Shown in pieces: positions 7,900 through 15,446 of a stretch of 64,000 bases of DNA; within the stretch, counting starts at the first letter, position 1, and the number at the start of each line of letters is the position of its first letter. The stretch is from Wocania_A sp965224845 (GTDB taxonomy: Bacteria; Bacteroidota; Bacteroidia; Flavobacteriales; Flavobacteriaceae). Position numbers and translations under genes: made by a program. Below the pieces are notes generated by a model. The model made no database searches, was not told the origin of the DNA, and saw nothing but the letters and a program-made list of their open reading frames with translations. The stretch covers positions 186,001-250,000 of the forward strand of contig CBDDAJ010000024.1 in NCBI GenBank assembly GCA_965224845.1. The letters run 5' to 3'.

Positions 7900-8867
7900 A
7901 AATCTACTGCAAAACCAATCCCTAAAAATTGTTTCCATTGTATTTTAGCTCCGGCTTCATCAAATTCGCCTTCTACTTCTGAAGGTTTAGTAGTTTTTAC
8001 ATCGTCATCATACTTTAAATGCGATCCTAATGTTGCTCTAATAAAGCTATTCACTTTAAAATCGAAATCTACTCTCCAATCCATATCAACATTGCCAAAG
8101 TTATTAATATAATCGGTATATAAATTAACCTGGTGCTTCATTGTTACGTTTTCTGCGACTTTCATAAGGTAACTGTTAGTCAATAAAATACCTACTTCTT
8201 GTCTAACCCGTTCTCCTTCTGTAATGATATTTCCATCTTCATCTAAAACTGCTGGTGTAACACCAAACGAACCTGCATTCGCCAAATCTTCATCTAAAAC
8301 AAATGTAGCCTTTAAAGTTATTGGAGAGAAATAAAAAGACAATTCTTCTATATCTTTTCCGTACTCCATTCCTCCTCCAAAAAACAAATATCCGGGAGCC
8401 ATAAACCTAGAGATTGGATTATCTTTATTCGGATATTTATATCCGTTAGCTAACTGTGTTTTGAAATTAAGCTTAGCAGAATAAAACCAGTTTGATGATT
8501 CATCTGGTTTATATCCTATATTGGAATTTAATTCTAATAAATCATCTGTTTTTCTAACTTCTCTTCCCTCTTGTTTATTTATACCATAACGTGTAGCTAT
8601 GTTATTGTTCCAAAAAAAGTATTTGTCTTTGTAATTTGCTTCTGATCTAATACCTATTAATCCGGAGATAGAGTTACTACCACCAGCATTCCAATTAACA
8701 AAAGCAACTTCGCTTAAATCTACTGTTGCCTTATTTTTCTGTTTCCATTGGGGTTTTATTTCAGTGGGTTCATTTTTTGGAGGGTCAAAATTTATGAATA
8801 ATGAATCTGGTTGAGCCAATAAGCATTGAACACTCAAACAAATCAAAACAAAAAACGTTTTTTTCAT
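7896..8867 (-). CDS. DUF3078 outer-membrane-type protein
   Basis: A 323-aa exported protein (signal peptide of about 19 residues ending LLAQ). It has the DUF3078 pattern: the opening QWKQKNKATVDLSEVAFVNWNAGGSNSISGL, amphipathic strands (FFWNNNIATRYG, WFYSAKLNFKTQ), and an aromatic C-terminal strand FLGIGFAVDF typical of outer membrane beta-barrels. Function unknown. It is a single gene, and both neighbouring genes are on separate transcription units. Confidence 0.88.
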   Translation of the reverse strand: MKKTFFVLICLSVQCLLAQPDSLFINFDPPKNEPTEIKPQWKQKNKATVDLSEVAFVNWNAGGSNSISGLIGIRSEANYKDKYFFWNNNIATRYGINKQEGREVRKTDDLLELNSNIGYKPDESSNWFYSAKLNFKTQLANGYKYPNKDNPISRFMAPGYLFFGGGMEYGKDIEELSFYFSPITLKATFVLDEDLANAGSFGVTPAVLDEDGNIITEGERVRQEVGILLTNSYLMKVAENVTMKHQVNLYTDYINNFGNVDMDWRVDFDFKVNSFIRATLGSHLKYDDDVKTTKPSEVEGEFDEAGAKIQWKQFLGIGFAVDF

Positions 8868-8937
8868 GATTGGTTGGATATAATTAAAATATGTTTTTTA
8901 TCAAAAACCATTCCAATTTAACAAAAAAGATTAAGAA

Positions 8938-10116
8938 TTAATAATTAAACACACCGTACTCAGATTTTATTGTAAGCTTTTTAGTTTTAGAGGGCTCTAC
9001 TCTACCTATTATTTTTGCATCAACATGAAACGATTTTGATATAGAAATAATATCTTCTGCAACCTCCGGACTTACATACAACTCCATTCTATGCCCGCAA
9101 TTAAACACCTGATACATTTCTTTCCAGTCTGTTTTACTTTGGTTTTGTATTAATTTAAACAGTGGAGGAATTGGAAACATATTATCCTTTACAATATGAA
9201 ATTCATCTACAAAATGAAGAATTTTAGTTTGCGCACCACCAGAGCAATGTACCATTCCATGGACATGTTCTGCGTTATATTTTGATAAAATTGATTTTAT
9301 AATTGGCGCATACGTTCGTGTTGGAGAAAGCACTAATTTACCTGCATCAATTGGTGAACCTTCAACAGCATCTGTTAATTTCACTCCGCCAGAATACACT
9401 AAATCTTCTGGCACTGAAGCATCAAAACTTTCTGGATATTTTTCTGCTAAATATTTATGGAATACATCGTGTCTGGCAGAAGTTAACCCATTACTTCCCA
9501 TACCCCCATTGTATGCTGCCTCGTAAGTCGCTTGCCCAAAACTTTCTAACCCTACAATAACATCACCTGCTTTAATATTAGCATTATCAATAACATCACT
9601 ACGTTTCATTCTAGCGGTTACTGTAGAATCAACAATAATGGTTCGTACCAAATCTCCAACATCAGCAGTTTCGCCACCGGTTGAATGGATGGTGACACCA
9701 AAAGATTTTAAATCTTCAAGCAGTTCTTCTGTTCCATTAATAATAGCTGATAGTACTTCGCCTGGGATCAAATTTTTATTACGCCCGATAGTCGATGACA
9801 ACATGATATTATCTGTAGCACCAACGCATAACAAATCATCAATATTCATAATTAAAGCATCTTGGGCAATACCTTTCCAAACCGAAACATCACCAGTTTC
9901 TTTCCAATACATATAGGCCAAAGATGATTTTGTTCCTGCACCATCGGCATGCATAATCAAACAATATGCATCATCGTTTGTTAAATAGTCTGGTACTATT
10001 TTACAAAATGCTTTAGGAAATAACCCTTTATCAATATTTTTAATCGCATTGTGTACATCTTCTTTAGATGCTGAAACACCGCGTTGTGCGTATCGTTTTG
10101 AAACTTCTTGACTCAT
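8938..10116 (-). CDS. purM: PurM-like AIR synthase (phosphoribosylformylglycinamidine cyclo-ligase)
   Basis: About 392 aa of the Bacteroidota AIR-synthase-related family. The start MSQEVSKRYAQRGVSASKEDV is followed by the ATP-binding core MHADGAGTKSSLAY, NIDDLLCVGA and HSTGGETADVGDLVRT. It should convert FGAM to AIR in purine synthesis. A longer reading frame reaches 10188, but its first codons lie inside the terminator of the upstream glutamine synthetase gene, so the ATG at 10116 (or 10119) is preferred. Symbol by family inference; members are longer than E. coli PurM (345 aa). Confidence 0.88.
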   Translation of the reverse strand: MSQEVSKRYAQRGVSASKEDVHNAIKNIDKGLFPKAFCKIVPDYLTNDDAYCLIMHADGAGTKSSLAYMYWKETGDVSVWKGIAQDALIMNIDDLLCVGATDNIMLSSTIGRNKNLIPGEVLSAIINGTEELLEDLKSFGVTIHSTGGETADVGDLVRTIIVDSTVTARMKRSDVIDNANIKAGDVIVGLESFGQATYEAAYNGGMGSNGLTSARHDVFHKYLAEKYPESFDASVPEDLVYSGGVKLTDAVEGSPIDAGKLVLSPTRTYAPIIKSILSKYNAEHVHGMVHCSGGAQTKILHFVDEFHIVKDNMFPIPPLFKLIQNQSKTDWKEMYQVFNCGHRMELYVSPEVAEDIISISKSFHVDAKIIGRVEPSKTKKLTIKSEYGVFNY

Positions 10117-10154
10117 CATGTTGTATTGTGGTGCAAAGGTAATTTTTTGAATGA

Positions 10155-10185
10155 AAAAACCCCGCATATTAAAGCGGGATTTTTT
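10155..10185 (-). terminator. Terminator after glnN
   Basis: The minus strand reads AAAAAATCCCGC, an eight-base loop, then GCGGGGTTTTTTC, ten bases beyond the glnN stop. The G/C stem plus T-run is a standard intrinsic terminator. It also fixes the purM start downstream of it. Confidence 0.85.
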
Positions 10186-10194
10186 CATTATATA

Positions 10195-12381
10195 TTATCG
10201 TGTAAACAAAAGTTCTCTATACTTTGTTAATGGCCAGATCTCGTCATCAACAAGCAGTTCTAACTTATCACAGTGGTAACGAATATCTTCAAACAAAGGT
10301 TTAACATTATAGCAGTACGCATGTGCTTTCTTTTCTGCATCTTCAATAGCATTTGCTAACTTTCTTTCGTTAGTCATTTTTGTAACATTAGCATTAATCC
10401 CTTCGATATGATTTGATATCTCTTCAATTAAATTAATTTGTTCTTTAGAAACTGTTTTAAAGTTTTTATCAAAAATTTCTTTTAGACCTTTAACATTTTC
10501 TATCAAAACATTTTGATATTTTACAGCTGTAGGCACTATATGATTTCGCGCAACATCCCCTAAAACGCGGCCTTCTATTTGAATATGCATGATATATGCT
10601 TCAATTTCAATTTCGTAACGCGCTTCTGCTTCGGTTTTACTCATCACATGCATTTCTTCAAACAATGCAATTGTTTTTTCAGACATTCTTGCCTTTAAAG
10701 CTTCCGGAGTCGTTTTATTATTACTCAAGCCTCTCTTTTTAGCTTCTTTCTCCCAAGCTTCACCGTAACCATTCCCTTCAAACAAAATACGTTTAGAAGA
10801 TTTAATATACTCTCTTAAAACATTAAAAACCGCTTCATCTTTCTTTAAATCTTTTTTGTCAATTAACTTATCAACTTCAACTTTAAAATCTTTTAATTGT
10901 TTTGCTACTATAGTATTTAAAACCGTCATAGGGTTGCCGCAATTCGCTGTAGAACCCACGGCTCTAAATTCAAATTTATTTCCTGTAAATGCAAAAGGCG
11001 ATGTTCTGTTTCTATCAGTATTGTCTAATAAAACATCAGGTATTTTTCCAACAACATTTAGCTTTAACTCTGTTTTTTCCTGAGGTGATAATTTTCCTTT
11101 GGTTACGCCTTCTAACTCTTCTAAAACCTTGGTTAATTGTTCACCAATAAATACCGAAATAATAGCCGGTGGTGCTTCATTCGCTCCCAGTCTGTGATCG
11201 TTACTTGCAGATGCGATAGCAGCTCTTAACAAGGCTTCATGTTCATTTACTGCTTTTATAGTATTAATAAAAAAGGTTAAAAATTGCAGGTTACTCATTG
11301 GTGTTTTTCCAGGAGCCAGTAAATTTACGCCTGTATCGGTAGATAGCGACCAATTATTATGCTTCCCCGAACCATTAATTCCTGCAAAAGGCTTTTCGTG
11401 CATGAGCACTTTAAAATCATGCTTTGAGGCAATACGTTCAATGATGTCCATTAAAAGCGAGTTATGATCTACCGCCAAATTAGCTTCTTCAAATATTGGA
11501 GCCAGTTCAAACTGATTAGGCGCTACTTCATTGTGCCTGGTTTTAACAGGAATCCCTAAAAGCATACATTCGGTTTCCAGCTCACGCATAAAGCTTAAGG
11601 CTCGTGCTGGAATAGAACCAAAGTAATGATCATCAAGCTGCTGACCTTTTGCCGATGAGTGCCCTAATAACGTCCTCCCTGTTAATGTAATATCTGGTCT
11701 ACTGGCAGCCAAAGCCTTATCTACTAAAAAGTATTCTTGCTCCCAGCCTAAAGACGAGGTTACTTTTTTTACATTCTTATCAAAATATTTACAAACTGCA
11801 GTAGCAGCATCATCAACAGCATGTAAGGCTCTCAATAAAGGAGTTTTATAGTCTAAGGCCTCACCAGTATAAGCCACAAAAATTGTAGGAATGCAAAGCG
11901 TGGTTCCGTATATAAATGCAGGAGATGTCGGGTCCCAAGCTGTATAACCACGGGCTTCAAAAGTGTTTCTGATACCACCACTTGGAAAGCTTGAGGCGTC
12001 TGGTTCTTGTTGAACCAACTGGCTCCCACCAAATTTTTCGATAGACAGTCCGTTTTCAACAGTTTCAAAAAAAGCATCGTGCTTTTCTGCGGTAGCTCCC
12101 GTTAAGGGCTGAAACCAATGCGTATAATGTGTTACCCCCTTAGATAGTGCCCAGTCTTTCATAGAAGAAGATACTTGATCGGCTATTGTTCTATCAATTT
12201 TTTTACCATGTTCAATAGCATTCATCACGCCTAAAAAAGCATCTTTAGTTAAATATTGACGCATGGTGTTTTCGTTAAACACATTTTTACCAAACAAATC
12301 AGAGCGTCGTTCTTTTTCTTCTACAGGAACCGGTTTACTGTCGAGTGATTTTTTAATAGCATGAAATCTTAAGGTGGACAT
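10195..12381 (-). CDS. glnN: Glutamine synthetase type III
   Basis: A 728-aa protein with the length and sequence of GSIII (GlnN): N-terminal FGKNVFNENTMRQYLTKDAF, the HYTHWFQPLTG motif, the metal-site region WEQEYFLVDKALA, RHNEVAPNQFELAPIFEEAN, and the nucleotide/substrate region HEKPFAGINGSGKHNNWSL. It makes glutamine from glutamate and ammonia as a double-ring dodecamer. It is divergent from a type II glutamine synthetase 258 bp away. A -7 box lies 27 bp upstream and a terminator follows. Confidence 0.96.
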   Translation of the reverse strand: MSTLRFHAIKKSLDSKPVPVEEKERRSDLFGKNVFNENTMRQYLTKDAFLGVMNAIEHGKKIDRTIADQVSSSMKDWALSKGVTHYTHWFQPLTGATAEKHDAFFETVENGLSIEKFGGSQLVQQEPDASSFPSGGIRNTFEARGYTAWDPTSPAFIYGTTLCIPTIFVAYTGEALDYKTPLLRALHAVDDAATAVCKYFDKNVKKVTSSLGWEQEYFLVDKALAASRPDITLTGRTLLGHSSAKGQQLDDHYFGSIPARALSFMRELETECMLLGIPVKTRHNEVAPNQFELAPIFEEANLAVDHNSLLMDIIERIASKHDFKVLMHEKPFAGINGSGKHNNWSLSTDTGVNLLAPGKTPMSNLQFLTFFINTIKAVNEHEALLRAAIASASNDHRLGANEAPPAIISVFIGEQLTKVLEELEGVTKGKLSPQEKTELKLNVVGKIPDVLLDNTDRNRTSPFAFTGNKFEFRAVGSTANCGNPMTVLNTIVAKQLKDFKVEVDKLIDKKDLKKDEAVFNVLREYIKSSKRILFEGNGYGEAWEKEAKKRGLSNNKTTPEALKARMSEKTIALFEEMHVMSKTEAEARYEIEIEAYIMHIQIEGRVLGDVARNHIVPTAVKYQNVLIENVKGLKEIFDKNFKTVSKEQINLIEEISNHIEGINANVTKMTNERKLANAIEDAEKKAHAYCYNVKPLFEDIRYHCDKLELLVDDEIWPLTKYRELLFTR

Positions 12382-12407
12382 CTTTTAATCAATTAAAAAT
12401 TATACCA

Positions 12408-12415
12408 CAAAAATA
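12408..12415 (-). promoter_or_regulatory. Putative -7 element for glnN
   Basis: TATTTTTG on the minus strand, matching TAnnTTTG, 27 bp upstream of the glnN ATG. Confidence 0.5.
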
Positions 12416-12503
12416 CCTTTATACGGGTTTAAAAAAAATATTTTGGTAATTAGGTTATTAACAATTTTAGAGTTTAACCTTATAAATTTAACATAAAAAC
12501 AAT

Positions 12504-12565
12504 TTTACCCACCAAAAATTAGGGGGTAAACAAAAATTACTATACTTGTTAATAAATTACCCCTA
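12504..12565. promoter_or_regulatory. Inverted TTTACCC/GGGTAAA motifs between glutamine synthetase genes
   Basis: TTTACCC (12504-12510) and GGGTAAA (12524-12530) form a perfect 7-bp inverted repeat with a 13-base spacer. A third related copy, TTACCCCTA, lies at 12557-12565. The cluster sits between the two divergent promoters and could be an operator for a shared nitrogen-responsive regulator. The regulator is not known from this sequence. Confidence 0.4.
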
Positions 12566-12593
12566 AAAAATTAAACGTAATATATAAATAACA

Positions 12594-12601
12594 TATATTT
12601 G
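12594..12601 (+). promoter_or_regulatory. Putative -7 element for type II glutamine synthetase
   Basis: TATATTTG matches TAnnTTTG, 38 bp upstream of the ATG at 12640. It lies 28 bp after the TTACCCCTA copy. Confidence 0.5.
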
Positions 12602-12639
12602 TGCCATTCTTTATTAAATACTGTAAAAAATAAAAAACA

Positions 12640-13650
12640 ATGGCAAAATCTAAACTTGAGTATATCTGGCTTGACGGACACGAACCAACTCAAAACATGA
12701 GAAGTAAAACTAAGGTTGAAGATGATTTTAGTGGTAAATTAGAAGATTGTCCTATTTGGTCTTTTGATGGAAGTTCAACTGAACAAGCATCTGGAGGTGC
12801 TTCAGATTGTTTATTAAAACCTGTTGCTATATATCCAGACCCTACTAGAAAAAATGGCTACTTAATAATGTCTGAAGTATTAAGTGCTGATGGAACTCCA
12901 CATCCTTCTAACGCAAGAGCAAGAATTGATGATAATGACAATGATTTCTGGTTTGGTTTTGAACAAGAATACTTTTTAATGGATGCGAAGACAGATTTAC
13001 CTTTAGGATTCCCTCGTGGAGGATTTCCTGGACCACAAGGTAAGTATTACTGCTCGGTAGGAGGCCGTTACACCTGGGGTAGAGATTTTGTTGAAGAACA
13101 TGCCGATTTATGTATAGAGGCAGGCTTAAACTTTGAAGGTATTAACCAGGAAGTTGCACCAGGTCAGTGGGAATTTCAATTATTTGCTAAAGGTGCTAAA
13201 AAAGCAGGTGACGAAATATGGGTTGCTCGCTACTTATTAGACAGGTTAACTGAAAAATATGGTTATTATATAGAATACCACCCTAAACCTGTAAAAGGAG
13301 ACTGGAATGGTTCTGGTATGCACGCCAACTTCTCTAACACGACTTTAAGAACTTGTGGTTCTCAAGAAATATACGAGAAAATATGTGAAGCATTCAGACC
13401 CGTTACTGATGAGCATATTGATGTATATGGAGCGTTTAATGACGAACGTTTAACAGGACTTCATGAAACAGCTCACGTTTCCGATTTCTCTTATGGTATT
13501 TCTGATAGAGGTGCATCAATCAGAATTCCAATTATAACAGTTGAAAAAGGCTGGAAAGGCTGGTTAGAAGACAGACGTCCTGCATCAAATGGTGATCCAT
13601 ATAAAATTGCAGGTAGAATTATAGAAACTGTTAAATCTGCTAAAATTTAA
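12640..13650 (+). CDS. Glutamine synthetase type II (eukaryote-like)
   Basis: A 336-aa protein with the short GSII architecture: beta-grasp N-domain (LEYIWLDGHEPTQNMRSK; CPIWSFDGSSTEQASG), then the catalytic domain with WFGFEQEYFLMD, GINQEVAPGQWEFQLF, GDWNGSGMHANFSN and GLHETAHVSDFSYG. It makes glutamine from glutamate, ammonia and ATP. GSII is the eukaryotic type and is found in several bacterial groups, including Flavobacteriia. It sits divergent to GSIII, and a hairpin terminator follows the stop. Confidence 0.95.
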   Translation: MAKSKLEYIWLDGHEPTQNMRSKTKVEDDFSGKLEDCPIWSFDGSSTEQASGGASDCLLKPVAIYPDPTRKNGYLIMSEVLSADGTPHPSNARARIDDNDNDFWFGFEQEYFLMDAKTDLPLGFPRGGFPGPQGKYYCSVGGRYTWGRDFVEEHADLCIEAGLNFEGINQEVAPGQWEFQLFAKGAKKAGDEIWVARYLLDRLTEKYGYYIEYHPKPVKGDWNGSGMHANFSNTTLRTCGSQEIYEKICEAFRPVTDEHIDVYGAFNDERLTGLHETAHVSDFSYGISDRGASIRIPIITVEKGWKGWLEDRRPASNGDPYKIAGRIIETVKSAKI

Positions 13651-13682
13651 TTTTAGTCAATTAACATTTTGTTCATAAAAAA

Positions 13683-13711
13683 GCACTTTCATTTTTTGAA
13701 AGTGCTTTTTT
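13683..13711. terminator. Bidirectional terminator
   Basis: The perfect stem GCACTTTC (13683-13690) / GAAAGTGC (13698-13705) with a T-rich loop has a T-run on the right and A-run on the left. It serves the convergent glutamine synthetase and antiporter genes. Confidence 0.88.
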
Positions 13712-13716
13712 AGTTT

Positions 13717-14673
13717 TTAAAATTTACCCGAAGTAAATACTAAAACCATAAAAACTCCATAAGCAAAAACCAAAAAGAACCCTTTTCCTTTGCTTATTTG
13801 TAATTTCTTTGGAATAAATATCATTGGCAATAAAACAAAAGCAAACCCTAGCATCCAATATATTTGACTGGCTAATATTTCAGGGCTATTATCAGGAATT
13901 GGAATGGGTTTAATTATAGCTGTTAAGCCTAAAACAGAACCAATATTAAAAATATTTGAGCCTATTAAATTACCTAAAGATAAGGCCTTTTCTTGTTTTG
14001 CTGCAGCAATAACAGATGCTGCTAACTCTGGCACACTTGTTCCTATGGCAATTAAAGACACCCCTATAACTGCTTCGCTAACACCAACAGCTTTAGCTAT
14101 TTCTGTAGCACCTTCAACCAACCATTTACTACCAAAATACAATGCTGATGCGCCAATAACTAACCAGATAAAAATTTTAAAGTTAGACACTATAGCCAAA
14201 CTTTCATCAACCTCATCAACATTGGTATCTTTTTTTGCACTTCGTATTAATAGTAATAAAAACAAAATTAACCCCAAAAACAAAGTAACACCTTCTATTG
14301 TTGTTATAGTACTGTCGTTTTTAAGAAAAGCAAATAATGCAAAAGAAAACAACATCATTACGGGCCAGTTGAGCTTGTAAAATGATTTATCAACCGAAAT
14401 AGCTCCTACTATAGCCGTAACTCCTAATACCAAGCCAATATTGGCAATATTAGATCCTACAACATTAGTTATTGCAATTGCCGGCGAACCAGACAAGGCA
14501 GCTTGTAAACTCACCAATAGCTCCGGAGCAGATGTAGCAAACGAAACCACAGTCATACCAATAATCATTTTAGAAATACTAAACTTAAATGATAAAGCTA
14601 CTGATGACCGCACCAAAAACTCACCACCTACTACCAGCAATATAAAACCTAGTATAACCCAAAGTAAACTCAT
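13717..14673 (-). CDS. Calcium/sodium antiporter (CaCA family)
   Basis: A 318-aa inner membrane protein with ten or so membrane segments and the two inverted alpha-repeats of the CaCA family: GMTVVSFATSAPELLVSL (about 39-56) and GVSLIAIGTSVPELAASV (about 204-221), including the cation-binding acidic residue after the TSxP motif. It matches the YrbG-type K+-independent exchangers. The start is 31 bp from a GTTAGAA tandem repeat. It is a single gene, and a terminator follows. Confidence 0.92.
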   Translation of the reverse strand: MSLLWVILGFILLVVGGEFLVRSSVALSFKFSISKMIIGMTVVSFATSAPELLVSLQAALSGSPAIAITNVVGSNIANIGLVLGVTAIVGAISVDKSFYKLNWPVMMLFSFALFAFLKNDSTITTIEGVTLFLGLILFLLLLIRSAKKDTNVDEVDESLAIVSNFKIFIWLVIGASALYFGSKWLVEGATEIAKAVGVSEAVIGVSLIAIGTSVPELAASVIAAAKQEKALSLGNLIGSNIFNIGSVLGLTAIIKPIPIPDNSPEILASQIYWMLGFAFVLLPMIFIPKKLQISKGKGFFLVFAYGVFMVLVFTSGKF

Positions 14674-14703
14674 AAAAAATATTTTTTGCGAAGATAAATG
14701 AAA

Positions 14704-14731
14704 GTTAGAAGTTAAAAGTTAGAAGTTAGAA
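14704..14731. repeat. GTTAGAA heptamer tandem repeat (4 units)
   Basis: Four 7-bp units: GTTAGAA, GTTAAAA, GTTAGAA, GTTAGAA. They lie 30 bp upstream of the antiporter start codon. The same core GTTAGNN recurs in tandem at 45461 and 48266. Confidence 0.85.
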
Positions 14732-14792
14732 GTTTTTGTGAAGCATAATTGAACAATACCCGGTACTAAAAAAAACTTGAAAACTTAAAATT

Positions 14793-14846
14793 TAGTTAAA
14801 TAACTATTGTTTTAGTTGTATAACTACAAAAATAGTTATACGTTTG
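14793..14846. promoter_or_regulatory. Candidate BlaI operator array with promoter
   Basis: Three nested inverted repeats are built from TAGTTA/TAACTA half-sites: TAGTTA-AA-TAACTA (14793-14806), TAGTT-GTAT-AACTA (14813-14826) and GTATAACTA-N6-TAGTTATAC (14818-14841). The last overlaps TACGTTTG (14839-14846), a -7 match on the plus strand. The array is about 240 bp upstream of the BlaI-type repressor gene, and such repressors usually regulate themselves from palindromes overlapping the promoter. The remaining 14847-15084 stretch has no gene that I can see, only a REP-like inverted repeat. Confidence 0.5.
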
Positions 14847-14951
14847 TAACGCGTTGTGAGCTCCGGTTAAAAGCCTTTTTGTGAAAGTCGCGTAAAAAAG
14901 GTGGTAACGTAAAGCCCAACCCCTTGTAATGAACAACTTGGGCTGAACGAT

Positions 14952-15053
14952 TTGTACTGAGCGCAATCGAAGTAAATAGAAGTATTGTGGTTACACCATA
15001 AAACAATTAATAGATTAATAAGATTTTCGCCTTCATTTCGATAAGCTCAATGC
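14952..15053. repeat. REP-like inverted repeat pair
   Basis: TTGTACTGAGCGCAATCGAAGT (14952-14973) and TTCATTTCGATAAGCTCAATGCC (15032-15053) share the inverted core TGAGCnnnATCGAA / TTCGATnnnGCTCA. They resemble the CTGAGCG..TCGAAG and CATTTCGA..GCTCAATG repeats common in Flavobacteriaceae intergenic DNA (recalled, not searched). Confidence 0.5.
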
Positions 15054-15084
15054 CAGGTGCGGAAATAAATAAAAAAGAGATTCA

Positions 15085-15444
15085 ATGCAAAAGTTAACCA
15101 ACAAAGAGGAAGAAATCATGCATATTTTATGGAAGCTTGAAAAAGCTTTTGTAAAAGATGTGCTTAACGAAATAACTCAAGACAAGCCACATTACAATAC
15201 ACTTTCTACCATTATACGAAACTTAGAAGACAAAGGTTATGTAAGTTATAATGCTTATGGTAAAACACACCAATACTACCCTATAGTTACAAAAGAAGCC
15301 TATAGAAAACGGTTTATGACCGCTGCCATTGATAATTATTTTAACAACTCTTATAAAAATATGGTTTCGTTTTTCGCTAAAGAAGAAAAAATAAGTGTTG
15401 ATGAGTTAAAAGAGATTATTGCATTAATTGAAAAACAAAAATAA
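15085..15444 (+). CDS. BlaI/MecI/CopY family repressor
   Basis: A 119-aa winged-helix protein: LTNKEEEIMHILWKLEKAFVKDVLNEI, the recognition helix region NTLSTIIRNLEDKGYV, the wing SYNAYGKTHQYYPIVTKEAY, and a C-terminal dimerisation helix. BlaI proteins bind palindromic operators as dimers and are released when the partner metallopeptidase receives a signal. It is followed two bases later by a BlaR1-like M56 peptidase gene, the normal pairing. A candidate operator array lies upstream at 14793-14846. Confidence 0.93.
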   Translation: MQKLTNKEEEIMHILWKLEKAFVKDVLNEITQDKPHYNTLSTIIRNLEDKGYVSYNAYGKTHQYYPIVTKEAYRKRFMTAAIDNYFNNSYKNMVSFFAKEEKISVDELKEIIALIEKQK

Positions 15445-15446
15445 TT

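Noticed and set aside
10117..10188. N-terminal extension of the PurM-like protein
   Set aside because: The extension lies over the glnN terminator hairpin and adds residues foreign to the family; the ATG at 10116 begins the conserved sequence.
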